Notes: generated by a model from the letters alone, not told the origin. A DNA stretch of 64,000 bases from Istiophorus platypterus (GCA_016859345.1 JADGDC010000025.1:1-64000), one strand, 5' to 3'. Counted from the stretch's first letter, positions 47,046-58,945 are shown. Made by a program: numbers and translations.

Positions 47046-47230
47046 TCAGGTGTGAGACTCACCTTGGGTCTTCCTTGCAATTTGAGGACCACCTCAAAAA
47101 AAATGGTGCCACAGAAAGGGTGTAACCATGGGGGACCTGCCTAAGCCTATAAAACATTGTCAGAATGGGCTGACTGATTTCGGTATGAGTATTTTTGCGC
47201 CATTCCCTTGGCCCTCTCAACTGGCTCCAG
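47046..47230 (+). repeat. L linker, third copy
   Basis: Same as at 5,256 and 31,616, with caggtgtgagactcacc. TATAAAA at 47,148-47,154. Confidence 0.75.
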
Positions 47231-48477
47231 AGTTGCAAGAATTGGAAGTTTGGGATGGTAACCCTCACTACCATCCTCACACACTGAATCTTGAGATGTA
47301 CATCTAACCGTCTACATCAATCCGATGGCTGGGATGGGTACAGACAGTTAGATAAGCCCAATAACTCCATCTCTGCATCTTGCCGCACTGCCTGTGTCTT
47401 CCCCTTAACTTTGTCCACAAGATCTTGTATTGAGGCTGTCTTTTCTTTTTTGAAGAGATTTTGACTCTGCACATGGCACCCTGTCCCTTTCCAGAACGGT
47501 CTCATAATTTCCTTCCTTAAGACACCTGCGTTATCATTGGTGAGGTGCGCAGCCCCAATCCATCCACCTGTTTACAGAGTCTCATCTTCTGAGATATATA
47601 TGTTTTAAAACCTCATCAATTGGACGGCTGGGATGTAAGAGATTTTGACTCTGCACAAGGTACCCTCACCCTTTCAAGAGTGGTATCTTCTTTTCCTTCC
47701 TAATTACACCTGCGTTACCATTTGCAAGGTGTGTGACCCCAGTCCATCACTCTTATTTCTAAAGTGGCCAGAATTTGAACTTTGGGATGGTAGCCCTCAC
47801 TACCGTCCTCAAACACTCATCTTCTGAGATGTATATCTATAGAAACCTTGTCAATTAGATATCTGGGATTTGTGCAGCAAGTCAAATAAATCCAAGTCCT
47901 CCATATCTGCATCTCACCGCACTTTATGCCGTTCTTGAACTTTGTCGGCAAGATATTGTATTGAGGCTGCCTTTTCATTTTTGAAGAAATTTTGACTCTG
48001 CACACATCACCCTCACATTTTCAAGAGTGGTCTCTTCATTTCCTTCCTAATGACGCCTGTGTTATCATTTGCAAGGTGTTCTGCCATTTCAGCAGTCCAC
48101 CTCCTCACCAGCCAAAGCCATCTTGTTCCATACCTTCCTTTTAAGGGGGCTTTTGTCAAAGGAGTAGTCTTCTCTTCTCCCTTACCCTTTCAAGAGTGGT
48201 CTCTTCCTTCGTAATTACACCTCCGTTACCTTTTGCAAGGTGTGCGGCCCCAGTCCATCCACCTGTTTCCAAAGTCGCCAGAATTTTAAGTTTGAGATAG
48301 TATCCCTCGCTACCGTCCTCAAAAGCTCATCTTCTGAGATATACATGTGTAGAAACCTCGTCATTTGGACGGCTGGGATGTAAGAGATTTTGACTCTGCA
48401 TACATCACCCTCACCCTTTCAAGAATGGTCTCTTCATTTCCTTCCTAATGACACCTGCGTTACCATTGGTAAGGTGT
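47231..48477 (+). repeat. A array with short F insert
   Basis: First part matches 5,451 onward (offset about 41,787), later part matches 36,865-37,690. The array is a mosaic of two lineages. Short F at about 48,070-48,180. Confidence 0.8.
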
Positions 48478-48680
48478 TCTGCCATTTCAGCAGTCCACCT
48501 CCTAACCAGCCAAAGCCTTCTATTTCCATAACTTCCTTTTCAGGAGGCTTGAGTCAAAGGACTAGTCTTCTCTTTGGGGGGACTACCTGCTTGTTATCAA
48601 GGGATGATATCTGCATCTTGCCGCACTGCCTGTGTCTTCCCTGAACTTTGTCAACAAGATCTTGTATTGTGGCTGTCTTT
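48478..48680 (+). repeat. Truncated F joined to A fragment
   Basis: F stops at acctgcttgttatcaa (about 48,600) and joins gggatgatatctgcatcttg, skipping the rest of F, all of P and a B module. The A fragment of about 80 bp then leads into B. Confidence 0.85.
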
Positions 48681-49215
48681 TCGAGATAACGAGAGGTCAT
48701 GGAACCACGCTTTTCAGGGCATGGGCCTCTCTTTCCGGGTGAGTTCGTTCCAGGGAACCCTGCCCTTTACAAAGTCTTTTAATTACATATAAGTGTGATT
48801 TTTAAGCAAAAACTCTAATATTATCTTGAACTGTACAAAGTGTAATTTAAATTGAATTCCTGTTTTTTTTTTTTTTTTTTTTGCATAATTCACAGTTCTA
48901 CTTTAAAATGTGAATTTTCTGACTTACCATCTGACCTGCATAAACCAGTTGTTAACACCGCTAGGTAGCTCTAGTCTGGCCAGTCAGGGCTGAAGTTCCA
49001 GAGCCTCTCGGTTCCCTTTCACTCGGGATCCAAAATCCATCTTTGAGAGGCAGTATCCCATTACTCCCATTACTTGACCCCATGAACTGTAGAGACAACT
49101 CTTAAGCTGCAATACGGCTGTGTAAAGGACAACCCACTGGCCCTGCTCCTCATCCCCTGGCTCTTTCTCCAGGCCCCCAATCCTCTCTGCCTGGTAATTA
49201 TGACATCAGAGTTCT
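48681..49215 (+). repeat. B (oligo-T type) then C
   Basis: T20 run at 48,863-48,882, the longest oligo-T in the window. C exits to T. Confidence 0.8.
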
Positions 49216-49353
49216 CTGTCTGTCTTTGATGTCTGACATCAGAGTTCTTCATGACATCATACCTCTAAGTGACATCACCAAAGAATGTGACTTTTTTTTC
49301 TGCGATAATTGATTTTTTGCCCTCACAACTATGGGAAGACCAACATTTCTGCA

Positions 49354-49390
<37 letters not shown>

Positions 49391-49690
49391 CTGTGTGTAA
49401 TTGTGTGCTTGTGTGATTGTCTGTGCTTGTGTGTGTTTTTATGCTTTGTGTCAGGGTTTGGCAATCTTCTGTTGCAATATTGTGAAAGAGCAATGCCATT
49501 ACAATACCTCATATAATCACAATATGATCCCAATGCCCAATATGATCGCGAATTGACATATAATCTAGGCAATCAGGAACAAGGCTCCAGGGCATGTTGG
49601 GTTCCTCTCACTCAGGATCCATATGCCATCTTTGATAAGCAGTATTCCGTTACACTGCACGTTACTTGAACGTGTCTGAGTAAACCTTTC
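49216..49690 (+). repeat. T leader, (TG)n and D cassette
   Basis: Same lineage as 22.6 and 39.4 kb (offset about 26,651 and 9,789). Confidence 0.8.
49358..49436. repeat. (TG)n tract, long type
   Basis: TG run followed by gactgtgtgtaattg and gcttgtgtgattg steps. Confidence 0.9.
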
Positions 49691-50284
49691 GCCTTTTTTT
49701 CTTGAACTTTTTCTGCGAGATCTTATATTGGAGCTGGTGGTCCTCTAGGAGGTGATTTTGACTCTGCATATGGCACCCTGTCCCTTTCCAGAATGGTCTC
49801 ACAATTTCCTTCCTTAGGACACCTGCGTTTTCACTTATAATGTTCACAGCCCCAGTCCTTCCAACTGTTTACATGGTGTCATCTTCTGAGATGTATATCT
49901 ATAGAAACCTTGTCAATTGGATGGCTGAAATTTGTGCAGAGAGTCAAATAAATCCAAGTCCTTCATATCTGCATCTCACCGCACTTCTTGCGTCGTTCTT
50001 GAATTTTGTCAGCAAGATCTTGCATTGAGGCTGCCTTTTCATTTTTGAAGAGATTTTGACTCTGCACACATCACCCTTACCCTTTCAAGAGTGGTCTCTT
50101 CATTTTCTTCCTAATGACGCCTGTGTTATCATTTGCAAGGTGTGCGGCCCCAGTCCATCCGTTTCCAATGTTGCCAGAATTTTAAGTTTGGGATGGTATC
50201 CCTCGCTACTGTCCTCAAAAGCTCATCTTCTGAGATATACACGTGTAAAAATCTCGTCAATTGGACGGCTGTGATGGATTCCAT
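49691..50284 (+). repeat. A array, shortened
   Basis: Compared with 23,031 and 39,901, the short F and part of an A unit are missing near 50,145 (tttgcaaggtgtgcggcccc follows directly). Confidence 0.8.
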
Positions 50285-50665
50285 TTGCAAGGTGTTCTGC
50301 CATTTCAGCAGTCCACCTCCTCAACAGCCAAAGCCTTCTTGTACCATACCTTCCTTTTCAGGAGGCTTGTGTCAAAGGACTAGTCTTCTCTTTGGGGGAC
50401 TACCTGCTTGTTATCAATGCTCCATCCTCTCCTTGTTTTGAATGTTTAGGAGGCTCAATTTTCACAAGGGTAGCTATCATGGTTATTCCTCCTGGATAGG
50501 GGGGGGTTTGCCCTGACTTATTGCTTTCATACTTGCTGCCTCAAGGGGTTATCTTATTCATCCATTCATTAATTAACTACCCTGTTCTATCATGGCAGAG
50601 GCTGCTGACCCTGGAGTCCTGCTGCGATTATAGGGACAGCCCGGTCCGAGATTTGCACCTTCTCC
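50285..50665 (+). repeat. F then P modules, P frame stopped
   Basis: P lacks about 25 bp: ggggttat joins cttattcatccattc, removing cagaagcgacagggtagg and its neighbours, at a shared TATC. ATG at 50,592 and the in-frame TAG are both present. Confidence 0.75.
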
Positions 50666-50965
50666 TACGGATGACGAGAGCTCACGGAACCACGCTTTTC
50701 AGGGCATGGGCCTCTCTCTCCGGGTGAGTTCATTCCAGGGAACCCTGCCCTTTACAAAGTGTTTTAATCACAACTAAGTGTGATTTTTAAGCAAAAACTC
50801 TAATATTATCTTGAAATGTATAAACTGTAGTTTAAATTGAATTCCTGGTGTGTTTTGTTGCATAATGCAGAGTTCTGCTAGGAAATGTGAATTTTCTGAC
50901 TTACCATCTGACCTGTGTAAACCAGTTGTTAACACTGCTAGGTAGCTCTGGTCTGGCCAGTCAGG
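50666..50965 (+). repeat. B module returning to A
   Basis: GGTGAGT intact. The tail has tggtgtgttttgttgcataa. Exits to A. Confidence 0.8.
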
Positions 50966-51669
50966 GATGATATCTGCATCTTGCCGCACTGCCTGTGTCG
51001 TTCTTGTCCTTTGTCAGCAAGATCTTGTATTGAGGCCGTCTTTTCATTTTTGAAGACATTTTGACTCTGCTCATGGCACCCTGTCCCTTTCCAAAACGGT
51101 CTCATAATTTCCTTCCTTGGGACACCCGCGTTATCATTGCTAAGGTGCGCAGCCCCAGTCCAGCCACCTGTTTACATAGTCTCATCTTCTGAGATATATA
51201 TGTTTTATACCGTCCTCAAACACCCATCTTCTGAGATGTACATCCATAGAAACCTCATCAATTGGACGGCTGGGATTCGTACAGCAAGTCAAATAAATCC
51301 AAGTCCTCCATAACTGCATCTCACCGCACAGCTTGCATCGTTCTTGAACTTTGTCAGCAAGATCTTGTATTGAGGCTGTCTTTTCATTTTTGAAGAGATT
51401 TTGACTCTGCACATGGCACCCTGTCCCTTTCTAGAATGGTCTCATACTTTTCTTCCTTAGGACACCCGTGTTATCATTTGTGAGCAACGAAGCCCCACTC
51501 CATTCCTCCTTTTTACACAGTCTCATCTTCTGAGATATACATTTTTTGTAAAACCTCGTCAATTGGACCACTGGGATGTAAGAGATTTTGACTCCTCACA
51601 CGGCACCCTCACCTTTTCAAGAGTGGTCTCTTCATTTCCTTCCTAATGACGCCTGTGTCATCATTTGCA
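50966..51669 (+). repeat. A array
   Basis: About three A units, near-copy of 24,511 onward. Ends in tgtcatcatttgcaaggtgt at the F start. Confidence 0.8.
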
Positions 51670-52070
51670 AGGTGTTCTGCCATTTCAGCAGTCCACCTCC
51701 TCACCAGCTAAAGCCTTCTTGTTCCGTACCTTCCTTTTCAGGAGGCTTGTGTCAAAGGAGTAGTCTTCTCTTTGGGGGACTACCTGCTTGTTATCAATGC
51801 TCCATCCTCTCCTCGTCTTGAATGTTTAGGAGGCTCAATTTTCACAAGGGTAGCTAACATGGTTATTCTCCTTGGATAGGGGGGGGGTTTGCCCTGACTT
51901 ATTGCTTTCATACTTGCTGCCTCAAGGGGTTATCAGAAGCGACAGGGTAGGATTATATCTTATTCATCCATTCATTAATTAACTACCCTGTTCTATCATG
52001 GCAGAGGCTGCTGACCCTGGAGTCCTGCTGCGATTATAGGGACAGCCCGGTCCGAGATTTGCACCTTCTC
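51670..52070 (+). repeat. F then P modules, P frame stopped
   Basis: F with accagctaaagccttcttgt and a long G run (ggatagggggggggtttg). P has ATG at 51,998 followed by the usual TAG. Confidence 0.75.
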
Positions 52071-52375
52071 CTACGGATAACGAGAGCTCACGGAACCACG
52101 CTTTTCAGGGCATGGGCCTCTCTCTCCGGGTGAGTTCATTCCAGGGAACCCTGCCCTTTACAAAGTGTTTTAATCACAACTAAGGGCGATTTTTATGCAA
52201 AAACTGTTAATATTATCTTGAACTGTATAAACTGTAGTTTAAATTGAATCCCTGGTGTGTTTTGTTGCATAATGCACAGTTCTGCTAGGAAATGTGAATT
52301 TTCTGACTTACCATCTGACCTGTGTAAACCAGTTGTTAACACCGCTAGGTAGCTCTAGTCTGGCCAGTCATGGAT
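52071..52375 (+). repeat. B module returning to A
   Basis: GGTGAGT intact. The tail start is changed to aagggcgatttttatgcaaa. Exits through gtcatggatgatatctgc. Confidence 0.8.
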
Positions 52376-52725
52376 GATATCTGCATCATGCCGCACTGCC
52401 TGTGTCGTTCTTGTTCTTTGTCAGTAAGATCTTGTATTGAGGCTGCCTTTTCGCTTTTGAAGAGATTTTGACTCTGCTCATGGCACCCTGTCCCTTTCCA
52501 AAACGGTCTCATAATTTACTTCCTTGGGACACCCGCGTTATCATTGGTAAGGTGTGCAGCCCCAGTCCAGCCACCTGTTTACAGAGTCTCATCTTCTGAG
52601 ATATATATGTTTTATACCGTCCTCAAACACCCAATTTCTGAGATGTACATCCATATAAACCTCATCAATTGGACGGCTGGGATTTGTGCAGGGAGTCAAA
52701 TAAGTCCAAGTCCTCCATATCTGAA
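52376..52725 (+). repeat. A segment
   Basis: About one and a half A units up to ccatatctgaatctgg. Confidence 0.8.
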
Positions 52726-52905
52726 TCTGGTGAGGAGGTGGACTGCTGAAATGGCAGAACACCTTGCAAATGGAAATGCACGGGTCATTAGGAATCAAAT
52801 GAAGAGACCACTCTTGAAAGGGTGAGGGTGCCATGCAATTGCAGAGTCAAAATCTCTCATATCCCAGCCATCCAATTGATGAGGTTTCTACACATGTAGA
52901 AACCT
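52726..52905 (-). repeat. iA inverted A unit
   Basis: Ends in an almost perfect palindrome, AGGTTTCTACA-ca-TGTAGAAACCT, near 52,884-52,907. A small insertion (gccatgcaattgcagagtc) lies at about 52,834. Confidence 0.85.
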
Positions 52906-53195
52906 GGGCAGATAACGAGAGCTCACGGAACCACGCTTTTCAGGGCATCGGCCTCTCTCCGGGTGAGTGCGTTCCAGCGAACCCTGCCCTTTACAAAGTG
53001 TTTTAATCGCAAACAAGTGTGATTTTTAAGCAAAAACTCTACTATCTTGAATTGTATAAAATGTTGTTTAAATTGAATTCTTTGTTTTTTTTGTTGCATA
53101 ATGCACAGTTCTACTAGAAAACGTGAATTTTCTGACTCATCATCTGACCTGCGTAAACCAGTTGTTAACACCGCTAGGTAGCTCTGGTCTGGCCA
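52906..53195 (+). repeat. B module returning to A
   Basis: The donor-like site is ggtgagtgcg, with GGTGAGT kept although the next bases changed. Shortened ctctactatcttgaattg in the tail. Confidence 0.8.
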
Positions 53196-53735
53196 GTCAG
53201 GGATGATATCTGCATCTTGCCGCACTGCCTTTGTCGTTCTTGTCCTTTGTCAGCAAGATCTTGTATTTTGGCTGTCTTTCGTTTTTGAAGAGATTTTGAC
53301 TCTGCTCATGGCACCCTGCCCCTTTCCAGAACGGTCTCATAATTTCCTTCCTTAGGACACTCGCGTTATCATTGGTAAGGTGCGCATCCCCAGTCCATCC
53401 ACCTGTTTGCAGAGACTCATTTTCTGAGATATATAAGTTTTAAAATCTCGTCAATTGGACGGCTGGGATGTAAGATTTTGACTCTGCAGTACCCTCACCC
53501 TTTCAAGTGGTATCTTCTTTTCCTTCCTAATTACACCTGCGTTACCATTTGCAAGGTCTGCGGCCCCAGTCTATCCACCCGTTTACATAGTTGCCCCAAT
53601 TTGAACTTTGGAATGGTAGCCCTCACTACCGTCCTCAAACACCCATCTTCTGAGATGTACATCCATAGAAGCCTCATCAATTGGACGGCTTGGATTTGTG
53701 CAGTGAGTCAAAAAAGTCCAAGTCTTCCCTATCTG
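53196..53735 (+). repeat. A segment
   Basis: About two A units with small losses near 53,475-53,515 (taagattttgactctgcagt, ctttcaagtggtatc). Confidence 0.8.
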
Positions 53736-53915
53736 ATTTTGGTGAGGAGGTGGACTGCTGAAATGGCAGAACACCTTGAAAATGGAAATGGCGGTGTAAT
53801 TAGGAATCAAATGAAGAGACCACTCTTGAAAGGGTAAGGGTACCATGTGCAGAGTCAAAATCTCTTATATCCCAGCCATCCAATTGGCCAGGTTTCTACA
53901 CGTGTAGAAACCTGG
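53736..53915 (-). repeat. iA inverted A unit
   Basis: Second A/iA fold-back within about 1 kb. Has tgaaagggtaagggtacca and ends in the 28-bp perfect palindrome. Confidence 0.85.
53888..53915. repeat. 28-bp perfect palindrome at iA end
   Basis: CCAGGTTTCTACAC at 53,888-53,901 is followed with no spacer by its exact complement GTGTAGAAACCTGG at 53,902-53,915. Other iA ends have the same arms with a 2- to 8-bp mismatched centre. It marks where inverted and direct A sequence meet. Confidence 0.95.
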
Positions 53916-54440
53916 GCAAATAACGAGAGCTCACGGAACCACGCTTTTCAGGGCATGGGCCGCTCTCTCCAGGTGAGTTCATTCCAGGGAACCCTCCCCT
54001 TTACAAAGTGTTTTAATTACATATAAGTGTGATTTTTAAGCAAAAACTCTAATATAATCTTGAACTGTATAAACTGTAGTTTAAATTGAAACCCAGGTTT
54101 GTTTTGCTGCTTAATAGACAGTTCTACTTTAAAATGTGAATTTTCTGTCTTACCATCTGACCTTAATAAACCAGTTGTTAACACCGCTAGGTAGCTCTAG
54201 TCTGGCCAGTCAGGGCTGAAGCTCCAGAGCCTCTCGGTTCCCTTTCACTCGGGATCCAAAAGCCATTTTTGAGAGGCAGTAACCCATTACTCTACATGAC
54301 CCCGTGAACTGTAGAGAAAACTCCTAAGCTGCACGACAGCTGTGTAAAGGATAACCCACTGGCTCTGCTCCTCATCCCCTGGCTCTTTCTCCAGGCCCCC
54401 AATCCTCTCTGCCTGGTAATTATGACATCAGAGTTCTCTG
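53916..54440 (+). repeat. B then C modules
   Basis: GGTGAGT in ccaggtgagttcattcc. C exits first into the T leader form (gatgtctgacatcagagttc), then satellite. Confidence 0.8.
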
Positions 54441-54520
54441 TCTGTCTTTGATGTCTGACATCAGAGTTCTTCATGACATCATATCTATAAGTGACATCAC
54501 CAAAGAATGTGAATGTGATA
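54441..54520 (+). repeat. T leader / S1 hybrid junction
   Basis: The T leader runs to caccaaagaatgtga and then, instead of the oligo-T and (TG)n, continues atgtgatattccacattaaa of S1. It is the only place where T leads to satellite. Confidence 0.85.
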
Positions 54521-55250
54521 TTCCACATTAAAGGAATCTGTCTTTGATTTGTGTCTTTGGTGTTTAATGAGGTCTTTCAATGATCTTTGACATCATGCTT
54601 CAAAGTGTCCACATCAAAGGAATCTGTCTTTGAAGTCTGTCTTTGATGTTTATTGAGGTCAGTCAATGATCTTTGACATCATGGTTCTAAGTGTCCACAT
54701 CAAAGGAATCTGTCTTTGATTTGTGTCTTTGATGTGTAATGATGTCTTTCCATGATCTTTGATATCGAGGTTCTAAATGTCCACATCAAAGGAATCACTC
54801 TATGATGCTCTACGTGTCCACATCAAATGAATCTGTCATTGATGTATGTCTTTGATGTTTAATAAGAACAGTCTCGGATCATTGATATCATGGTTCCAAC
54901 TGTCCATATCAAAGGAAAATTGTCTTTGATATGTGTCGTTAATGTTTAATGAGGTCTGTCTTGGATTCCTTATATCATTGTTCTGAGTGACCACGTTAAA
55001 GAAATCTTTCTCTGATGTGTGTTTGATGTTTAATGAGGTCTGTCTTTGATCTTTGATATCATTGTTCCTACTGCCCATATCAAAGATATCTTTTCTTTAA
55101 GTCATTGTTTGATGTTTAATGTGGTCTAATTATGATTTTTGATGTCGTGGTTCTACGTGTCCACATCAAACGAATATTTCTTTGATGTCTGTCACTGATC
55201 TTTAATGAGTTCTCTCTGTGATCTTTGATATGGTCTTAATTTTGGTCTTA
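54521..55250 (+). repeat. S1 satellite block 6, shortest
   Basis: Lacks the first monomers (it starts at the attccacattaaaggaatc unit) and the last ones (ttaattttggtcttaagttt joins S2). The catatcaaag monomer is at about 54,908. Confidence 0.85.
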
Positions 55251-56335
55251 AGTTTTCACATGAAAGGAACCTTTTTTAATGTCTTTCTTAGATGTCAAAC
55301 ATTAATATCATGTCAAACATCTTTGATGTCAGTTAAAGACGTTCTTAATGTCTTCTTTGACTGAAGTTTTACCATCGCAGGAATCTGTCCCTCATCTCTA
55401 TCTCAGATGAAGAATTTCAAAAAAAGAAAACCATCTTTTATGTCCTTTGAAAACAAAGACTGATATAAAAGTATTCCATCCTTTACGTCTAACTTTGATG
55501 TTGAAGATCAGAGTTCTAAATGACGTCATGAAAGGAATCTGTCTCTGCTGTCAGCTTTGATGTTTATCATATTTGACTTCAGAGTTCTAAGGGTCAACAT
55601 GAAAGGAATCCATCCTTGATTTCGTTCTTTGATGTAAAAAGTCAAAAATCCAGGAATGTCTTTTCAAAACAATGATTGACACAAATGCAATGCATCCTTC
55701 AGATTTGACATCAGAGTTCTAGTTGACAACATCAAAAGAGTCTGTCTTTGACATCTGCTTTGATGTTTTATAGCTGCCTGTGTGGTAAGTCTATGATGTG
55801 TGACAATATAGTAGTGTGACCATTGAAGGAAACTATCGTTGATGTATGTAAAATTAAAAAAAAACCTGCAAGAACTGTCTTCCATGTCCTTTGAAAACAG
55901 AGATTGATATAAAAGTCTCCCATCCTTGAAGTTCCCCTTTGATGTTTGACATCAGGCTTCTAATTGACACTTTTAAGGGAATCTGCCTGTTATTTCTGCT
56001 TTGAGGTTAAATGTGTGCCTTTGAGGTACAGACCTCTATGATGTGTGACATCCGAGTTCTGTGGGTCCCCATCACAGGAATCTGTCCTTACTGTAAAGCA
56101 TCAAAAGTCATGGTAACTGTCTTTGATGTCTTTTCAAAACAAAGACATAATCTTAATCCCTCCTTGATTTTTGCCTCAGGCGTTTGACATCAGAATTCTC
56201 ATGAATACATCAAAATAATCAATCCTTGATTTCTGCTTTGAGCCTTTCAAAGTATTTGAATATTTAAGAGACTCATGGCTATGCCTTCCTTTACCCAGAC
56301 GGGAACTGAAGATCTTCAATTTGATATTCAGTGCT
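55251..56335 (+). repeat. S2 satellite block 6
   Basis: Nearly full S2, with tttatcatatttgacttcag. It joins A at gatattcagtgctgaactcc, without L. Confidence 0.85.
55521..55528. promoter_or_regulatory. TGACGTCA (S2 copy 6)
   Basis: Intact CRE-like palindrome at the shared S2 position. Confidence 0.4.
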
Positions 56336-58245
56336 GAACTCCTGAGATGTACATCTAACCGTCTACATCAATCCGATGGCTGGGATGGGTACAGAAAGTT
56401 AGATAAGCCCAATAAATCCATCTTGCCGCATCTTGCCGCACTCCCTGTGTCTTCCCTGAAATTTGTCCGCAACATTTTGTTATTCAGGCTGACTTGTTCT
56501 TTTATGAGATTTTGACTCTGCACATGGCACCATGTACCTTTCCAGAACAGTCTCATAATTTCCCTTCCTTAGGACACCCGCGTTATCACTGGTAAGGTGT
56601 GCAGCCCCATTCCATCCACCTTTTTACAGTCTCATCTTCTGAGATATATGTGTTTTAAAACGTCATTTATTGGAGGGCTGGGATGTAAGAGATTTTGACT
56701 CTGCACACGGCACCCTCACCCTTTCAAGAGTGTTATCTTCTTTTCCTTCCTAATTTCACCTGCGTTACCATTTGCAAGTTGTGTGACCCCAGTCCATCCC
56801 TCTTTTTCCAAAGTGGCCAGAATTTGAACTTTGGGATGGTAGCCCTCACTACCATCCTCAAACACTCATCTTCTGAGATGTATATCTATAGAAACCTTGT
56901 CAATTGGATGGGTGGGATTTGTGCAGCAAGTCAAATAAGTCCAAGTCCTCCATATCTTCATCTCACGGCACTGCCTGTGTCGTTCCTGAACTTTTCCCGC
57001 AAGATCTTGTATTGAAGATGCCTTTTCATTTTTGATGAAATTCTGAATCTGCACATGGCACCCTGTCCCTTTCCAGAATGGTCTCATACTTTTCTTCCTT
57101 AGGACACCCGTGTTATCATTTGTAAGTAACGAAGCCCCAGTCCATCCTCCTTTTTACACGGTCTCATCTTCTGAGATATACATTTTTTTTAAAACCTCGT
57201 CAATTGGACGACTGGGATGTAAGAGACTTTGACTCTGCACACGGCAGCATTACCCTTTCAAGAGTGGTCTCTTCATTTCCTTTCTAATGACACCTGCATT
57301 ACCATTTGCAAGGTGTGCGGCCCCAGACCATCAATCTGTTTTCAAAGTTGCCAGAATTTGAACTTTGGGATTGTAGCCCTCACTACTGCCCTCATACACT
57401 CAACTCCTGAGAAGTACATCTAACCACCGTCATCAATTCGCTGGCTGGGATTTGTGCAGCGAGCCACTTACATAAGCCAAAATTCCTCCATCTCTGCATC
57501 TCTCGGCACTGCCTGTGTCGTGCTTTGTCAGCAAGATCTTGTATTGAGGCTGCCTTTTCTTTTTTGAAGAAATTTTGACTCTGCACACATCACCCTCACC
57601 TTTTCAAGAGTGGTCTCTTCATTTTCTTCCTAATGACGCCTGTGTTATCATTTGCAAGGTGTTCTACCATTTCAGCAGTCCACCTCCTCACCAGCCAAAG
57701 CCTTCTTGTTCCGTACCTTCCTTTTCAGGAGGCTTGTGTCAAAGGAGTAGTCTTCTCTTCTCCCTTACCCTTTCAAGAGTGGTCTCTTCTTTTCCTTCGT
57801 AATTACACCTGCGTTACCTTTTGCAAGGTGTGTGGCCACAGTCCATCCACCTGTTTCCAATGTTGCCAGAATTCTAAGTTTGGGATGGTATCCCTCGCTA
57901 CCGTCCTCAAAAGCTCATCTTCTGAGATATACATGTGTAAAAATCTCATCAATTGGACGGCTGGGATGTAAGAGATTTTGACTCTGCACACATCACCCTC
58001 ACCCTTTCAAGAATGATCTCTTCATTTCCTTCCTAATGACACCTGCGTCACCATTTGCAAGGTCTGCGGCCCCAGTCTATCCACCTGTTTACATAGTTGC
58101 CCCAATTTGAACTTTGGGATGGTAGCCCGCACTACCGTCCTCAAACACCCATCTTCTGAGATGTACATCCATAGAAACCTCATCAATTGGACGGCTGGGA
58201 TTTGTGCATTGAGTCAAAAAAGTACGTCCTCCATATCTGAATCTG
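56336..58245 (+). repeat. A array with short F insert
   Basis: Contains a doubled word (catcttgccgcatcttgccgcac) near 56,420-56,440. Short F at about 57,655-57,760. The middle matches 25.4-26.7 kb. Confidence 0.8.
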
Positions 58246-58415
58246 GTGAGGAGGTGGACTGCTGAAATGGCAGAACACCTTGCAAATGGAAATGGCGGTG
58301 TAATTAGGAAGGAAATGAAGAGACCACTCTTGAAAGGGTGAGGGTGCCATGTGCAGATTCAAAATCTCTTATATCCCAGCCATCCAATTGGCCAGGTTTC
58401 TAAACATGTAGAAAC
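58246..58415 (-). repeat. iA inverted A unit
   Basis: Ends in CCAGGTTTCT/AGAAACCTGG with loop aaacatgt. Confidence 0.85.
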
Positions 58416-58945
58416 CTGGGCAGATAACGAGAGCTCAAGGAACCACGCTTTTCAGGGCATGGGCCTCTCTCTCCGGGTGAGTTCATTCCAGGGAACCCTG
58501 CCCTTTACAAAGCAGTTTAATTACAAATAATTGTGATTTTTAAGTAAAAACTATAATATAATCTTGAACTGTATAAACTGTAGTTTAAATTGAAACCCAG
58601 GTTTTTTTTGCTGCATAATGCAGAGTTCTAATAGAAAATATGAATTTTCTGACTTACCATCTGACCTGCATAAACCAGTTGTTAACACCGCTAGGTAGCT
58701 CTAGTCTGGCCAGTCAGGGCTGAAGCTCCAGTGCCTCTCGGTTCCCTTTCACTCGGGATCCAAAAGCCATCTTTGAGAGGCAGTATCCCATTACTCCCAT
58801 TACATGACCCCGTGAACTGTAGAGACAACTCTTAAGCTGCAAGACAGCTGTGTAAAGGATAACCCACTGGCTCTGCTCCTCATCCCCTGGCTCTTTCTCC
58901 AAGCCCCCAATCCTCTCTGCCTGGTAATTATGACATCAGAGTTCT
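58416..58945 (+). repeat. B then C modules
   Basis: B subtype with cagtttaattacaaataatt, as at 41.16 kb. C exits to T. Confidence 0.8.
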
